DNA of 44,800 bases from an uncultured Spirochaetales bacterium. Lineage in GTDB: Bacteria; Spirochaetota; Spirochaetia; Sphaerochaetales; Sphaerochaetaceae. Below, one piece after another: positions 25,587 through 33,758 of this stretch. The notes beneath the pieces are model-generated. The model searched no databases and was not told where the DNA came from. It worked only from the letters and a program-made list of their open reading frames with translations. Position numbers and translations under genes: made by a program. How positions within the stretch are numbered: the stretch's first letter is position 1; the number at the start of each line of letters is the position of its first letter. The DNA lies in the NCBI GenBank assembly GCA_949285785.1, contig CASEAG010000013.1, positions 1 to 44,800 of the forward strand. Direction: 5' to 3'.

Positions 25587-27173
25587 TCAGAACATCGAGA
25601 ATATTGCAGTAAGGACCCCTGTTATGCCTTCTCCTCCGAGGAAACCGGAAGATATGAGACTCGTCATCCTGTCAGCCTTCTCCCTCGCCTTTCCAGAAGC
25701 CTTTCTAACAATCAGAGCAACCAGCGCTCCCAGGCCCATGATCACGGAGATGTTCGTTCCAAGATAGACTCCGAGTCCCAGGGTTGCGGCCGGCACGTTC
25801 AGCAGATACAACACGATGCCCACCACAAGACCGATGGCGAATCCCGGGATGCTGTCAAGGCCGCTCACCATCGCGGACACGGCCGCAGCCTGAGGAGCGG
25901 GAAGTTCGGTTCCCGGTCCGAAGGAACCGTAGGTATCCAGAAGGAGCATTAGCACAAGACATGCCACGACCGCTCCGATGACACCTCCTATCGCCTCTGC
26001 GATGACCTGTGCCCGTGGAGGCGTGCCGATGAGATGGCCGCTCTTGAAGTCGTTCATGACGTCTCCTGCAAGTCCTGCGGCGACTGCCACCACACCTGCA
26101 ATCGAGAATGATGCGACCAGCGTCGGCTTGAATACCGCCGAGACGGCGAGCAGGACCAGAATCGCGAAGATCTCCATCGGGTTGACTCCCGTCTGACCTG
26201 TGAGCATTCCTGACAGATATGTCGCAAGATATACGCCGACGATCACGAGCACCGCCTCGAAGACCGAAATCTCGGTGAAGAGGACCAGGACCACGATCGA
26301 CATCAGGCAGATTGCAAGAGGAAGGGCGAGCCTGTTCTTGTCGATCCTCCTCTTTTCAGCCGATCCTCTGGACTTGAAGAACGAGATCACGGCCTTGATG
26401 AAGATGCCGATTCCCGTTCCGATCATCAGTCCGATTCCAAGGTCGTTCCTGAAGCTCACAGCGATGTCGGCTCCGAAGAGTACGGTCGCTATCGGCTGGA
26501 TCACGTAATAGCCGAGGACCATGCCAAGGAACCACACCCCGGCAAGCAGAGGACCTATGACGGCACCTATTCCAAGCGCCATCGGCGAGACCCACATCTG
26601 CAGTGCGGGAAAGAGAGTGTTCCCACTCCACAGCGTCAGGATGGAAGGTATCGCTCCAAGTCCGTCGCGGAGGTATGTGAAGAGTGCTGAAAGTCCCATG
26701 CTGGAGAACAGCGGGAGAGCACCGGTATGGTCCTCAGCCGTCTTCAGCGTGGCGTATGCAGCCTCACCCATCGGATACGGAAGCTGCTCCTCTTCGATGA
26801 GACGCCTTCTGTTGATCGTCGTGAAGAGCGTTCCAAGGACGGCGCCCACTATCGAAAGCGCAATGAGCGAGTGCAATGGGAATGTCGCACCTGGTGACAT
26901 CATCCACAACCCTGGAATCGTGAAGGCCAGTCCTCCTGCGACCATGGCCCCGGCGCTCATGAGAGTATGTGTCGTATTGATCTCCTGCAGCGTCGAGCCC
27001 TTCATGCGGTAGAGCACCGCCATAGAGACGACGGTCACGAAGACGGTCGGCCAGGGAAGCGCACCCATTCTCAGTGCGACATACATGCTTGATGCGGTGA
27101 TGACGACCAGTCCGATGATTCCTGTGACAAGCCCCCTTAAAGTCAGGGGGTAGAATGCGGATCTGCTGTTCAA
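25587..27173 (-). CDS. OPT-family oligopeptide transporter
   Basis: This 528-residue protein is almost wholly membrane-embedded, with about fourteen hydrophobic helices. It matches the bacterial oligopeptide transporter (OPT) family, proton-driven importers of small peptides or metal chelates. Typical stretches are LRGLVTGIIGLVVITASSMYVALRMGALPWPTVF at the start, EEEQLPYPMGEAAYATLKT and DFKSGHLIGTPPRAQ in a loop. Translation begins at TTG (27173), with GGAGG 8 bases upstream; no ATG fits. It is transcribed alone. A peptide importer fits an amino-acid-scavenging gut lifestyle. Confidence 0.9.
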   Translation of the reverse strand: MNSRSAFYPLTLRGLVTGIIGLVVITASSMYVALRMGALPWPTVFVTVVSMAVLYRMKGSTLQEINTTHTLMSAGAMVAGGLAFTIPGLWMMSPGATFPLHSLIALSIVGAVLGTLFTTINRRRLIEEEQLPYPMGEAAYATLKTAEDHTGALPLFSSMGLSALFTYLRDGLGAIPSILTLWSGNTLFPALQMWVSPMALGIGAVIGPLLAGVWFLGMVLGYYVIQPIATVLFGADIAVSFRNDLGIGLMIGTGIGIFIKAVISFFKSRGSAEKRRIDKNRLALPLAICLMSIVVLVLFTEISVFEAVLVIVGVYLATYLSGMLTGQTGVNPMEIFAILVLLAVSAVFKPTLVASFSIAGVVAVAAGLAGDVMNDFKSGHLIGTPPRAQVIAEAIGGVIGAVVACLVLMLLLDTYGSFGPGTELPAPQAAAVSAMVSGLDSIPGFAIGLVVGIVLYLLNVPAATLGLGVYLGTNISVIMGLGALVALIVRKASGKAREKADRMTSLISSGFLGGEGITGVLTAIFSMF

Positions 27174-27403
27174 GCCGGAATCCTCCTATAATAGATACGT
27201 TACGATACCCTATTAGGTTGAGCGATGCAAATAGTCCCACAGTCACATGAGATGCCCTGTGTAACGCCATCCATCCAAACCAAACAGCGTCATGACAGTG
27301 CTGATTAACTTTCTAAGATATAATCATACCGATTATGGTATTCATATTTGCAATTAAATAAACAAGCAATAGCTGGAAGACATCAGATAGACCACGGACT
27401 TTC
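27174..27403. promoter_or_regulatory. AT-rich gap with candidate promoters and a dyad
   Basis: The gap lies between two minus-strand genes. For the OPT gene, TTGCAT, a 17-base spacer and TATCGT (minus strand, roughly 27228-27201) is a possible promoter; TATTAT overlaps it. Further away a TATAAT (27319-27324, plus strand) adjoins the dyad ATACC-GATTAT-GGTAT (27327-27342). No gene follows on the plus strand, so the purpose of the dyad is open. No open frame here is convincing. Confidence 0.35.
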
Positions 27404-27778
27404 TCATATCTGCTGCCTAAACAGCCGCTTGGTTCCTGTTCTGAAGAAATACAGCATGGCTTTACCTCTGCCCCGTTTCTTCAGGTAGACGTTGACATCC
27501 CATTCAGGATACAGCCTGACAATCTCCCACATATCATCCTGTACAAGCGCAACGAACGATACGTGATCCTCCTTTGTCTGAGGAAGAGTCGAAGTGACAA
27601 GAAGCTCGTCTTCGGCCTGCTCGACGTCAAGACGGCCATCCGGTCCCGGCTCGGCTGGATCCAGAACCTCAAGCCGCTTTTTACAGCATTCGACCTCGCA
27701 TTTGCTCCAGCCCACCATCACATTCCCGCACTGCGGGCATACATGGAAGAACACCTTATCTCTTGTCATTTCTTTCAC
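27404..27778 (-). CDS. Small cysteine-rich protein, desulforedoxin-like N-terminus
   Basis: This 124-residue cytosolic protein has C14-x-x-C17 and C31-C32 near its N-terminus (VCPQCGNVMVG, then VECCKKRLEVLDP). This is the spacing of the desulforedoxin-like iron or zinc site at the front of desulfoferrodoxins. A DHVSFVALVQ segment sits where a superoxide reductase would have its first histidine ligand, but the remaining histidines and the late cysteine are missing. Superoxide reductase activity is therefore unlikely. It may be a metal-binding accessory or redox sensor. Its ATG overlaps the stop of the upstream AraC gene (ATGA), so the two are co-translated. Confidence 0.6.
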   Translation of the reverse strand: MKEMTRDKVFFHVCPQCGNVMVGWSKCEVECCKKRLEVLDPAEPGPDGRLDVEQAEDELLVTSTLPQTKEDHVSFVALVQDDMWEIVRLYPEWDVNVYLKKRGRGKAMLYFFRTGTKRLFRQQI

Positions 27779-28545
27779 CTCCTGACAGCCGACCTGCTCT
27801 TCCTGTAGGCCGACGGACTTATCTTCATCTCCTTGCGGAACACGTCCTTAAAATAACCGGAATCGGGGAATCCTGCAAGAAACGCCGCATCTCCGACGCT
27901 CCGTCCTGCATCAAGAGCATCCACCGCAACGCTTATCCTCATGGCACGGATGAAGTCGCCAAGTCTCATCCCGCTCTTCCTGTGGAACAAGGCCGAGAAG
28001 TAGTTCGGGCTCAGCGACATGTGCCTTGCGACATCCTCCAGACAGATGCGCTGGGCAAGATGGGCCTTCACATACCTCGTGACCTCCTCAAGGAACTCAT
28101 CACCCATGCGCGTCTTCGACATGTATTCACGGTAGGCCCTGACCAGGATTTCGACGCACAGGCTCCTGCATCTTGCAAGAGAGAACACGTCATCGCCTTC
28201 GGCCTCCCTGAGAAGCTGGGAGAAGAGCATCTCCAGATCCTCGACCTTCTCGACCACGAAGAATGATGGAAGACTGTCCATCATGTCCTCGAACCACCGG
28301 GACGGCACGTTGGCATAGTACCTCGAATGCTGTCCGCCTCCAAGGTAGCTCGTCTTGTGCAGAAGCCCCGCCTTGATGAAGACGAAGCCCTTGGAATGCA
28401 CGGGAACGACGGTGTCCTGTATGAAGTAGCGTCTCTCACCACTGGATAGGAAGTACAGCTCACAAAGTCCCTCATGGCTGTGCAGCTCTATCATCCGGTC
28501 ATATGCATCCCTCTTCCTGAACGAGCAGGTGAAATCGGCAATCAT
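27775..28545 (-). CDS. AraC-family transcription regulator
   Basis: This 256-residue regulator has an N-terminal cupin-like domain (about residues 15-100: ELHSHEGLCELYFLSSGERRYFIQDTVVPVHSKGFVFIKAGLLHKT). The C-terminal AraC helix-turn-helix pair reads ICLEDVARHMSLSPNYFSALFHRK and VGDAAFLAGFPDSGYFKDVFRKE. It is divergent from the MATE exporter gene (93 bases between starts) and coupled to the desulforedoxin-like gene. It may control the exporter, itself or both. There is no Shine-Dalgarno before the ATG; a TAAGCT six bases upstream could be a -10 box. Confidence 0.88.
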   Translation of the reverse strand: MIADFTCSFRKRDAYDRMIELHSHEGLCELYFLSSGERRYFIQDTVVPVHSKGFVFIKAGLLHKTSYLGGGQHSRYYANVPSRWFEDMMDSLPSFFVVEKVEDLEMLFSQLLREAEGDDVFSLARCRSLCVEILVRAYREYMSKTRMGDEFLEEVTRYVKAHLAQRICLEDVARHMSLSPNYFSALFHRKSGMRLGDFIRAMRISVAVDALDAGRSVGDAAFLAGFPDSGYFKDVFRKEMKISPSAYRKSRSAVRR

Positions 28546-28603
28546 AAGGATAGCTTACAATAATATTTCAGCACTTTACAGTGGTTTTCAAAGAATTTTC
28601 CCT

Positions 28604-28631
28604 TTGTCTTGTTGAGATTCTATTCTACTGT
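28604..28631 (+). promoter_or_regulatory. Promoter of the MATE gene, close to the start codon
   Basis: TTGTCT (28604-28609), a 16-base spacer and TACTGT (28626-28631) lie 7 bases before the ATG at 28639, with no Shine-Dalgarno. The same TTGTCT hexamer is used before the sulfatase gene. Confidence 0.4.
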
Positions 28632-28638
28632 AGATGCC

Positions 28639-30033
28639 ATGATAGCAATCAAGGGAAAGGATGAGGAGTTCCGCCAGGAAGTCCAGACGGGCAACATCTG
28701 GCATCTGGTGATCAAGGTCTGCGGACCTCTTGCACTGTATTCATGGATGAGCCAGCTCTTTGCGGTGCTCGACACGCTGATGGCCTCCAGAATATCGGCG
28801 GAGGCAGTCTCGACAGTCGTCTACATGGTGCAGCTCCAGCACATCGTGCTGGCGATAGGAAGCGGACTCAGCGTCGGCGGAGGCATTCTGATCTCGCATG
28901 CATATGGAAAAGGCGATGCAGGCACCATCAGAACCATCCTGTCGACCACCATGGCCCTGTGTGCGGCCTTGTCGCTGCTGATCGTGCTCGTGATCCCGAT
29001 AACCCCGACCATACTTCGCCTGGCAGGAACGCCGGAGGTGTTCGTATCCCTCGGCTCGACATACTTCTCGATAACCCTCATCGGGATAATCATCCAGTTC
29101 GTGACGACCATCTACATATCATGCGAGCGCTGCAGGGGACGCAGCAGGAAGATCCTTGCGCTCAACATGTCGGTCGTCCTAATCAAGCTCGCTCTCACCG
29201 CACTGTTCGTCTACGTGCTTGATGGAGACATCGTGTCTATCGCCGTGGCCACACTGCTGAGCTACATGGTCATCCTGGCATTCGCGATCAGATCGTTCAC
29301 GCAGAAGGACGACCCGTTCGCGTTCTCCATCAGGTCGGTCAGCATGAGACGCTCAATCGTCGGCCCCATCTTCCGCCTGTCCATCCCGTCGATGGTGGAG
29401 AAGATAGCATTCGCCGCAGGCAAGGCCATGGTGAACAACATGGCGTCGAACTACGGCACAGAGATAGTAGGAGCCGCAGGGATTTCGAACAACATGTCAG
29501 GTCTGCTGACAGGCATCGAGGTCGGCGTGGAGGATGGAGGATCGGCGCTCGAAGGCCAGCTGTACGGCAGCGGCAACATCGAGAGGACTGTGAGGATGTA
29601 TCGTCATCTGCTTGCCGCCGTCGCCATCATCGGAGGCGTTGGCTTCGTCGTCATGAGGCTTCTCACGGACCCGATAGCACGTCTGTTCTCGCTCTCGCGC
29701 GGAGGATACGACCCGGTGTTCCACCAGACGATATGCGAGCTGTTCCACTACGAGCTTTTCGGCTGCATACTGCTCTCGTTCGCCTATGCAGGCTTCGCCC
29801 TGCTGCTGGGACTTGGGCAGACGAAGGCGATCCTGGCGATCAACTTCGCAAGGATCTTCGTCTTCCGTCTGCCTGTGATCATGTTCTTCCAGAACTGCAC
29901 CGACCTGGGCTATGAGGCGGTGGGACTCACCATGGCGATATCAAACACATCGGTCGGAATCCTCACGCTCATCGTCTGCGAGGTCCTCATCGCGAGGATG
30001 AAGAGGTCTAGCGGCGCCAGAAGTCGCGCGTGA
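28639..30033 (+). CDS. MATE-family multidrug/toxin exporter
   Basis: This 464-residue protein has about twelve hydrophobic helices in two similar halves and matches the MATE (NorM/DinF) family. These antiporters expel cationic drugs or metabolites using sodium or proton gradients. Recognisable segments are GPLALYSWMSQLFAVLDTLMASRIS near the first helix, GGGILISHAYGKGDAGTIR, and AAGISNNMSGLLTGIEVGVEDGGSALEGQLYGSGN at the start of the second half. I start at the ATG at 28639; ten codons of open frame upstream overlap the promoter. Its end overlaps the convergent trkH gene by 26 bases. Confidence 0.9.
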   Translation: MIAIKGKDEEFRQEVQTGNIWHLVIKVCGPLALYSWMSQLFAVLDTLMASRISAEAVSTVVYMVQLQHIVLAIGSGLSVGGGILISHAYGKGDAGTIRTILSTTMALCAALSLLIVLVIPITPTILRLAGTPEVFVSLGSTYFSITLIGIIIQFVTTIYISCERCRGRSRKILALNMSVVLIKLALTALFVYVLDGDIVSIAVATLLSYMVILAFAIRSFTQKDDPFAFSIRSVSMRRSIVGPIFRLSIPSMVEKIAFAAGKAMVNNMASNYGTEIVGAAGISNNMSGLLTGIEVGVEDGGSALEGQLYGSGNIERTVRMYRHLLAAVAIIGGVGFVVMRLLTDPIARLFSLSRGGYDPVFHQTICELFHYELFGCILLSFAYAGFALLLGLGQTKAILAINFARIFVFRLPVIMFFQNCTDLGYEAVGLTMAISNTSVGILTLIVCEVLIARMKRSSGARSRA

Positions 30034-31456
30034 AGAGCGAATAGACCGTAAAGAGCTCCAGACGTCCGACAAGCATCAGGAAGGAGAAGCACCATAGGGC
30101 CCATTCGGGGTAGATGGCGAACGTGAAGTCGGTACCGATGCCGCCCAGTCCGATTCCGATGTTGCCCAGCGTGAGGAGAACGGAGGTGTGCACCGCCAGG
30201 AAATCGACCTCGGTCAGTGAGAGCACAAGCGTGCCGATGATCGCGTTCATGACATAGAAGCCGACGAAGCCGGCAATCGCCTGTACCGTATCGTTCGAGA
30301 AGGTGTCATCACCGAGTCTCAGGACGGTGACCGCATTCGGATGCAGTCTCTTCCGGATGGAGTTGCCGAACAGCTTCATCATGGCCCCGATCCTGACGAC
30401 CTTTATACCGCCGCCCGTGGATCCGGCACATCCTCCGACATAGCACAGCACGTACAGCACGGTCTGGGCGAAGAGCGGCCAGGTGGAGTAGTTCGTGCTG
30501 CTGAAGCCGGTGGTCGTGATGAAGCTGACGACCTGGAATGCGGCATGGCGTATCGAGTCGTTCAGGTTGAACACGCCCTTGGCGAAGAGGTTCGCGGCCA
30601 CGAGGAACGTGCTCAGAAGCACTATCTTCCAGTACAGCCTGTACTCGCCGTCGCGGAACACCTTGCTGAACTTGCGCTGGAGGATCCTGTAGTAGAGGGC
30701 GAAGTTCGTACCGGCCAGGAACATGAAGATTATGCAGATCCATTCGACGTAGTCCGACTTGTAGAACGCTATGGAAGCATCATGTGGAACATAGCCCGCG
30801 GCGCCCATAGTGCCGAACATCACTGTCGTGGCCTCGAACCAGTCGAGTCCGCCAAGCATCAGCAGGACCACCTGCAGCGCCGATATCCCCGTATAGATGA
30901 GCCACAGCACGAGGGCCGTCTCGCGGATCTTCGGTCTGAGCTTGTCCTTGGTGGGTCCGACGGTCTCGGCGCCGTACAGTGCCGTACCCCTGACCCCCAG
31001 GATCGGCAGCACCGCGATGAAGAGGACGACTATGCCCATGCCTCCCAGCCAGTTGGTCATGTTCCTCCAGAAGAGGATGCCCTTCATCTTGGAGTCTATG
31101 CCGACCATGGCTGCGGCTCCGGTCGTCGTGAAGCCCGACATTATCTCGAAATAGCACTGCGCGAAGTTGTCCAGGACACCTGTGAACTGCAGAGGCAGCG
31201 CACCGAAGAATGAAAGCACCACCCAGGTGAGCGTCACGAAAAGATAGCTGTCCTTGACCGAGACCCTCATCTCGTCGCCCCGCGTGAACGCGATGCCGAC
31301 GAGCGATATGACGAGCATCGGGACGATCGTCGCGACGAACGCCGTCACGCCCTCCCATTCGCCGTATCCGATGGAGACGGCAGTGGGTATGAGGAGTATG
31401 AAGGCCATGAAGATCGTGATGAAGCTCAGCAGTCTTATGACCGTCTTAGGATGCAT
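30008..31456 (-). CDS. trkH: TrkH/KtrB-type potassium uptake channel subunit
   Basis: The 482-residue membrane protein forms the ion pathway of a Trk/Ktr potassium importer. The four filter loops of this superfamily are visible: GFTTTGAAAM, FGTMGAAGYVP, TTTGFSSTNY and LGNIGIGLGGIG. The intracellular gate region GGCAGSTGGGIKVVRI is also present. The start is the ATG at 31456 (MHPKTVIRLLSF), which overlaps the trkA 3' end by 11 bases; the frame open further upstream lies in trkA. It works with the TrkA regulatory subunit encoded just before it. Confidence 0.93.
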   Translation of the reverse strand: MHPKTVIRLLSFITIFMAFILLIPTAVSIGYGEWEGVTAFVATIVPMLVISLVGIAFTRGDEMRVSVKDSYLFVTLTWVVLSFFGALPLQFTGVLDNFAQCYFEIMSGFTTTGAAAMVGIDSKMKGILFWRNMTNWLGGMGIVVLFIAVLPILGVRGTALYGAETVGPTKDKLRPKIRETALVLWLIYTGISALQVVLLMLGGLDWFEATTVMFGTMGAAGYVPHDASIAFYKSDYVEWICIIFMFLAGTNFALYYRILQRKFSKVFRDGEYRLYWKIVLLSTFLVAANLFAKGVFNLNDSIRHAAFQVVSFITTTGFSSTNYSTWPLFAQTVLYVLCYVGGCAGSTGGGIKVVRIGAMMKLFGNSIRKRLHPNAVTVLRLGDDTFSNDTVQAIAGFVGFYVMNAIIGTLVLSLTEVDFLAVHTSVLLTLGNIGIGLGGIGTDFTFAIYPEWALWCFSFLMLVGRLELFTVYSLFTRDFWRR

Positions 31457-32825
31457 CGTCCGCCTCCGGACCTCCGAAGAGATCCTGCACGTAGTCGTAG
31501 TCCTCGTGCAGTGCGACGACGAGCACCGTGTCGCCCTCCCTGAACGCGTAGCTGCCATCCGGGATGAAGTTGTCATCACCCCTTCCGACGCCCGCGATGA
31601 CGGCGCTTCCCTTGAAGTCGATGTCCTTGAGGGCCTTGCCCAGATGGAGGAACGTGTTCCTGATGACGAACTCGTACACCTCTATCCTGCCATCGAATAT
31701 GGCATGCAGGGTGCGCACGTTGTCACCTCTCATGATCTTCATGATGGCATCGACGGCGGACTCGGTCGTCGACACGGTAGCATCGACACCTATGGCCTTG
31801 GCGAGCTTCACGTAGCTGGTGTTGGTCTTTATCAGGGCGATGGAGCGGCTGGTGCCCTGCGTCTTGGCATAGCTTGCGATCAGGACGTTCAGCTCGTCGT
31901 TCTCGGTCAGACTGACGAACAGGTCGCTGTCCGAGATGTTCTCCTCATCCCAGAAGTTCTCGTCGGTGATTGCGCCGTTGAGGATCATCACGTCGGGGAA
32001 CATCTCGCAATACTCCTTGCACAGCTCCCTGTCCTTCTCGACGAGCACTATGTTGCGGTGCATCTTCTCAGGCAGGCTCATGAGCAGGAAGCGGCAGATC
32101 CTGGTGGCTCCGACAAGCACCATGCGTCTGATGTTGAAGTCGCTTGCGGATATCCCGAAGAGTCTGTAGACGGACTCCTGCTCGTCGTCGTCCAGGATTA
32201 TCGCGATCTCGTCTCCTTCCCTCAGGACGGTGTTTCCGTTTGCCGTCGTGACCTTGCCACGGTGATTGACACCACCGATCAGATACCTGCCGGGGTACTT
32301 CCTCTTGGCCTGGATCAGGTTCATGTTGACTATCGCGTCGTCCTTCGTGACGGTCTTCGTCGCGACAAGATAATGCGCTCCGGGAAAGTAGGCTATGTCG
32401 CTGAACAGCCCCGAGACGATTATGTCCTGGAGCCTCTGGCTGGCCTCCTGCTCCGGGTTGACGATATGGTTGATGCCAAGCAGGGAGAACGGACGGCCCG
32501 ACTCCTCGCTCAGATACGTCAGACCGCGTATCGTGGCTATCGTCTTCACCTCGGGAAAGCGCGAGGTGACGATGCCGCAGCTGACAAGATTGACCTCGTC
32601 GCTGTCCGTGACGGCGACGACCATGTCCGCACTTGCGCACCCGCACTCCTCGAGCATCTCGATATCGGTGGCGGATCCGCACACGGCCATGCAGTCCAGC
32701 TTGCTCTGTGCAAGCGCACAGCGCGCAGGGCTGCTGTCCAGGAACGTGACGGACTTCTTCTCCTCGATCAGATGACGGGCAAGCCGCAGTCCTCTGCGTC
32801 CCGCCCCGAATATGATGACATTCAC
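31446..32825 (-). CDS. trkA: TrkA potassium uptake regulatory subunit
   Basis: The 459-residue cytosolic protein contains two RCK units. Each has a nucleotide-binding Rossmann part and a TrkA-C part. The first Rossmann part begins with VIIFGAGRRGLRLARHL, with SATDIEMLEECGCASADMVVAVTDSDEVN as the second strand-helix region. The second begins VLVGATRICRFLLMSL and lacks the full GxGxxG. It gates TrkH in response to NAD(H) or ATP/ADP. The start is a GTG directly behind a promoter (TTGGAA, 18 bases, TATAAT at 32839-32834), only 8 bases away, with no Shine-Dalgarno. Confidence 0.93.
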   Translation of the reverse strand: MNVIIFGAGRRGLRLARHLIEEKKSVTFLDSSPARCALAQSKLDCMAVCGSATDIEMLEECGCASADMVVAVTDSDEVNLVSCGIVTSRFPEVKTIATIRGLTYLSEESGRPFSLLGINHIVNPEQEASQRLQDIIVSGLFSDIAYFPGAHYLVATKTVTKDDAIVNMNLIQAKRKYPGRYLIGGVNHRGKVTTANGNTVLREGDEIAIILDDDEQESVYRLFGISASDFNIRRMVLVGATRICRFLLMSLPEKMHRNIVLVEKDRELCKEYCEMFPDVMILNGAITDENFWDEENISDSDLFVSLTENDELNVLIASYAKTQGTSRSIALIKTNTSYVKLAKAIGVDATVSTTESAVDAIMKIMRGDNVRTLHAIFDGRIEVYEFVIRNTFLHLGKALKDIDFKGSAVIAGVGRGDDNFIPDGSYAFREGDTVLVVALHEDYDYVQDLFGGPEADDAS

Positions 32826-32833
32826 GGCCGGAT

Positions 32834-32863
32834 ATTATATTACCTGTGGCCGTGCAATTCCAA
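32834..32863 (-). promoter_or_regulatory. Promoter of trkA-trkH, adjacent to the start codon
   Basis: On the minus strand, TTGGAA (32863-32858), an 18-base spacer and a perfect TATAAT (32839-32834). The GTG start of trkA begins 8 bases after the -10 box, so the mRNA should be leaderless or nearly so. It overlaps the last codons of the pectinesterase gene. Confidence 0.65.
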
Positions 32864-33758
32864 TAGCGGTGCAAAAATCGTTCAAGAGAGCTAAAGATTC
32901 TTTCCCATCGACATGATAGATTGACGGAAACGAATCCCCATCCGTCCTGAAGCAAGCAAGCGAGGCCTCGTCCTCCAGACCGTTCCAGGAGATGAATCCA
33001 TCAGGATGGATGTGGGGACCGTATGAGCAGGAAAGGAACGCCCCCTTCCCCTCAGGCCTCCATGGACGCATCAGATAGACGCTGCCGTCCTCAAGGCCGT
33101 CGTTCTCGAACGAGCAGCGATGGAACACGAAGCCGATGTCGTCACGTCCGCCGCTGGGCGCCGACACGTAGCCGGGCTCGTTGGATATGATCCTGACACC
33201 GTCGAAGAGCGCATCGGCACCGCCGAAGATGAAATCCACTCCGCCGGATATGCTTCCACCCCTGTAGAGCACGCGGTTCAGCTTGCGTGGCAGGAAGCAG
33301 CGCGGACCGTAGAAGCCCCTCTTCTCACGCTCCTTCTCGGGAAGCGGAGCAAGAAACAGAGTGTCCTGGTGTCCATGAAGGTCGACGTCGTCTAGAAAGG
33401 CCCTGTCGACATCCAGATACAGTGCGAGCGCCTGGCCGACATCCCTTCCCAGACCGGCGTTGTTCTCTATCCTGAGGTTCTCCAGATGCAGCTCCTCGCC
33501 GCTGAAGAACGCCGTGTACGTACGGAACGTCCCACGCTTGATGCCGTCCGGCATTATGGTCTTCGCCCCGTCGCTCCAGCGTATCGTCACATCCCCCTCG
33601 CCGCGCATGCTCAGGCGCCTCTTGTCAGAGAATATCTTCTCCTCGTAGACACCCTGCGAGATGACGATCTCGGCCTCGACTTCATAAGGCACCGCATCAA
33701 GCGCCTCCTGTATCGTGTAGTAGTCCTCACCGTTCCTTCCGACCGTAAGATGAAGCAT
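32835..33758 (-). CDS. Cytoplasmic pectin methylesterase (CE8)
   Basis: This 307-residue right-handed beta-helix enzyme removes methyl esters from galacturonate chains. The active-site segments are all present: the aspartate pair in HGHQDTLF and GGVDFIFGGADALFD, and the arginine in LMRPWRPEG. The N-terminus (MLHLTVGRNGEDYYTIQEAL) starts directly with the domain and has no signal peptide. It must act on imported methylated oligogalacturonides inside the cell. GGAGG stands 8 bases before the ATG, which begins right after the stop of the upstream hydrolase gene. The cluster also held an oligosaccharide importer that is now broken. Confidence 0.9.
   Translation of the reverse strand: MLHLTVGRNGEDYYTIQEALDAVPYEVEAEIVISQGVYEEKIFSDKRRLSMRGEGDVTIRWSDGAKTIMPDGIKRGTFRTYTAFFSGEELHLENLRIENNAGLGRDVGQALALYLDVDRAFLDDVDLHGHQDTLFLAPLPEKEREKRGFYGPRCFLPRKLNRVLYRGGSISGGVDFIFGGADALFDGVRIISNEPGYVSAPSGGRDDIGFVFHRCSFENDGLEDGSVYLMRPWRPEGKGAFLSCSYGPHIHPDGFISWNGLEDEASLACFRTDGDSFPSIYHVDGKESLALLNDFCTAIGIARPQVI

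Noticed and set aside
31254..32894. 546-codon open frame antisense to trkA
   Set aside because: Sense strand is a clear TrkA; antisense product has no recognisable domain.
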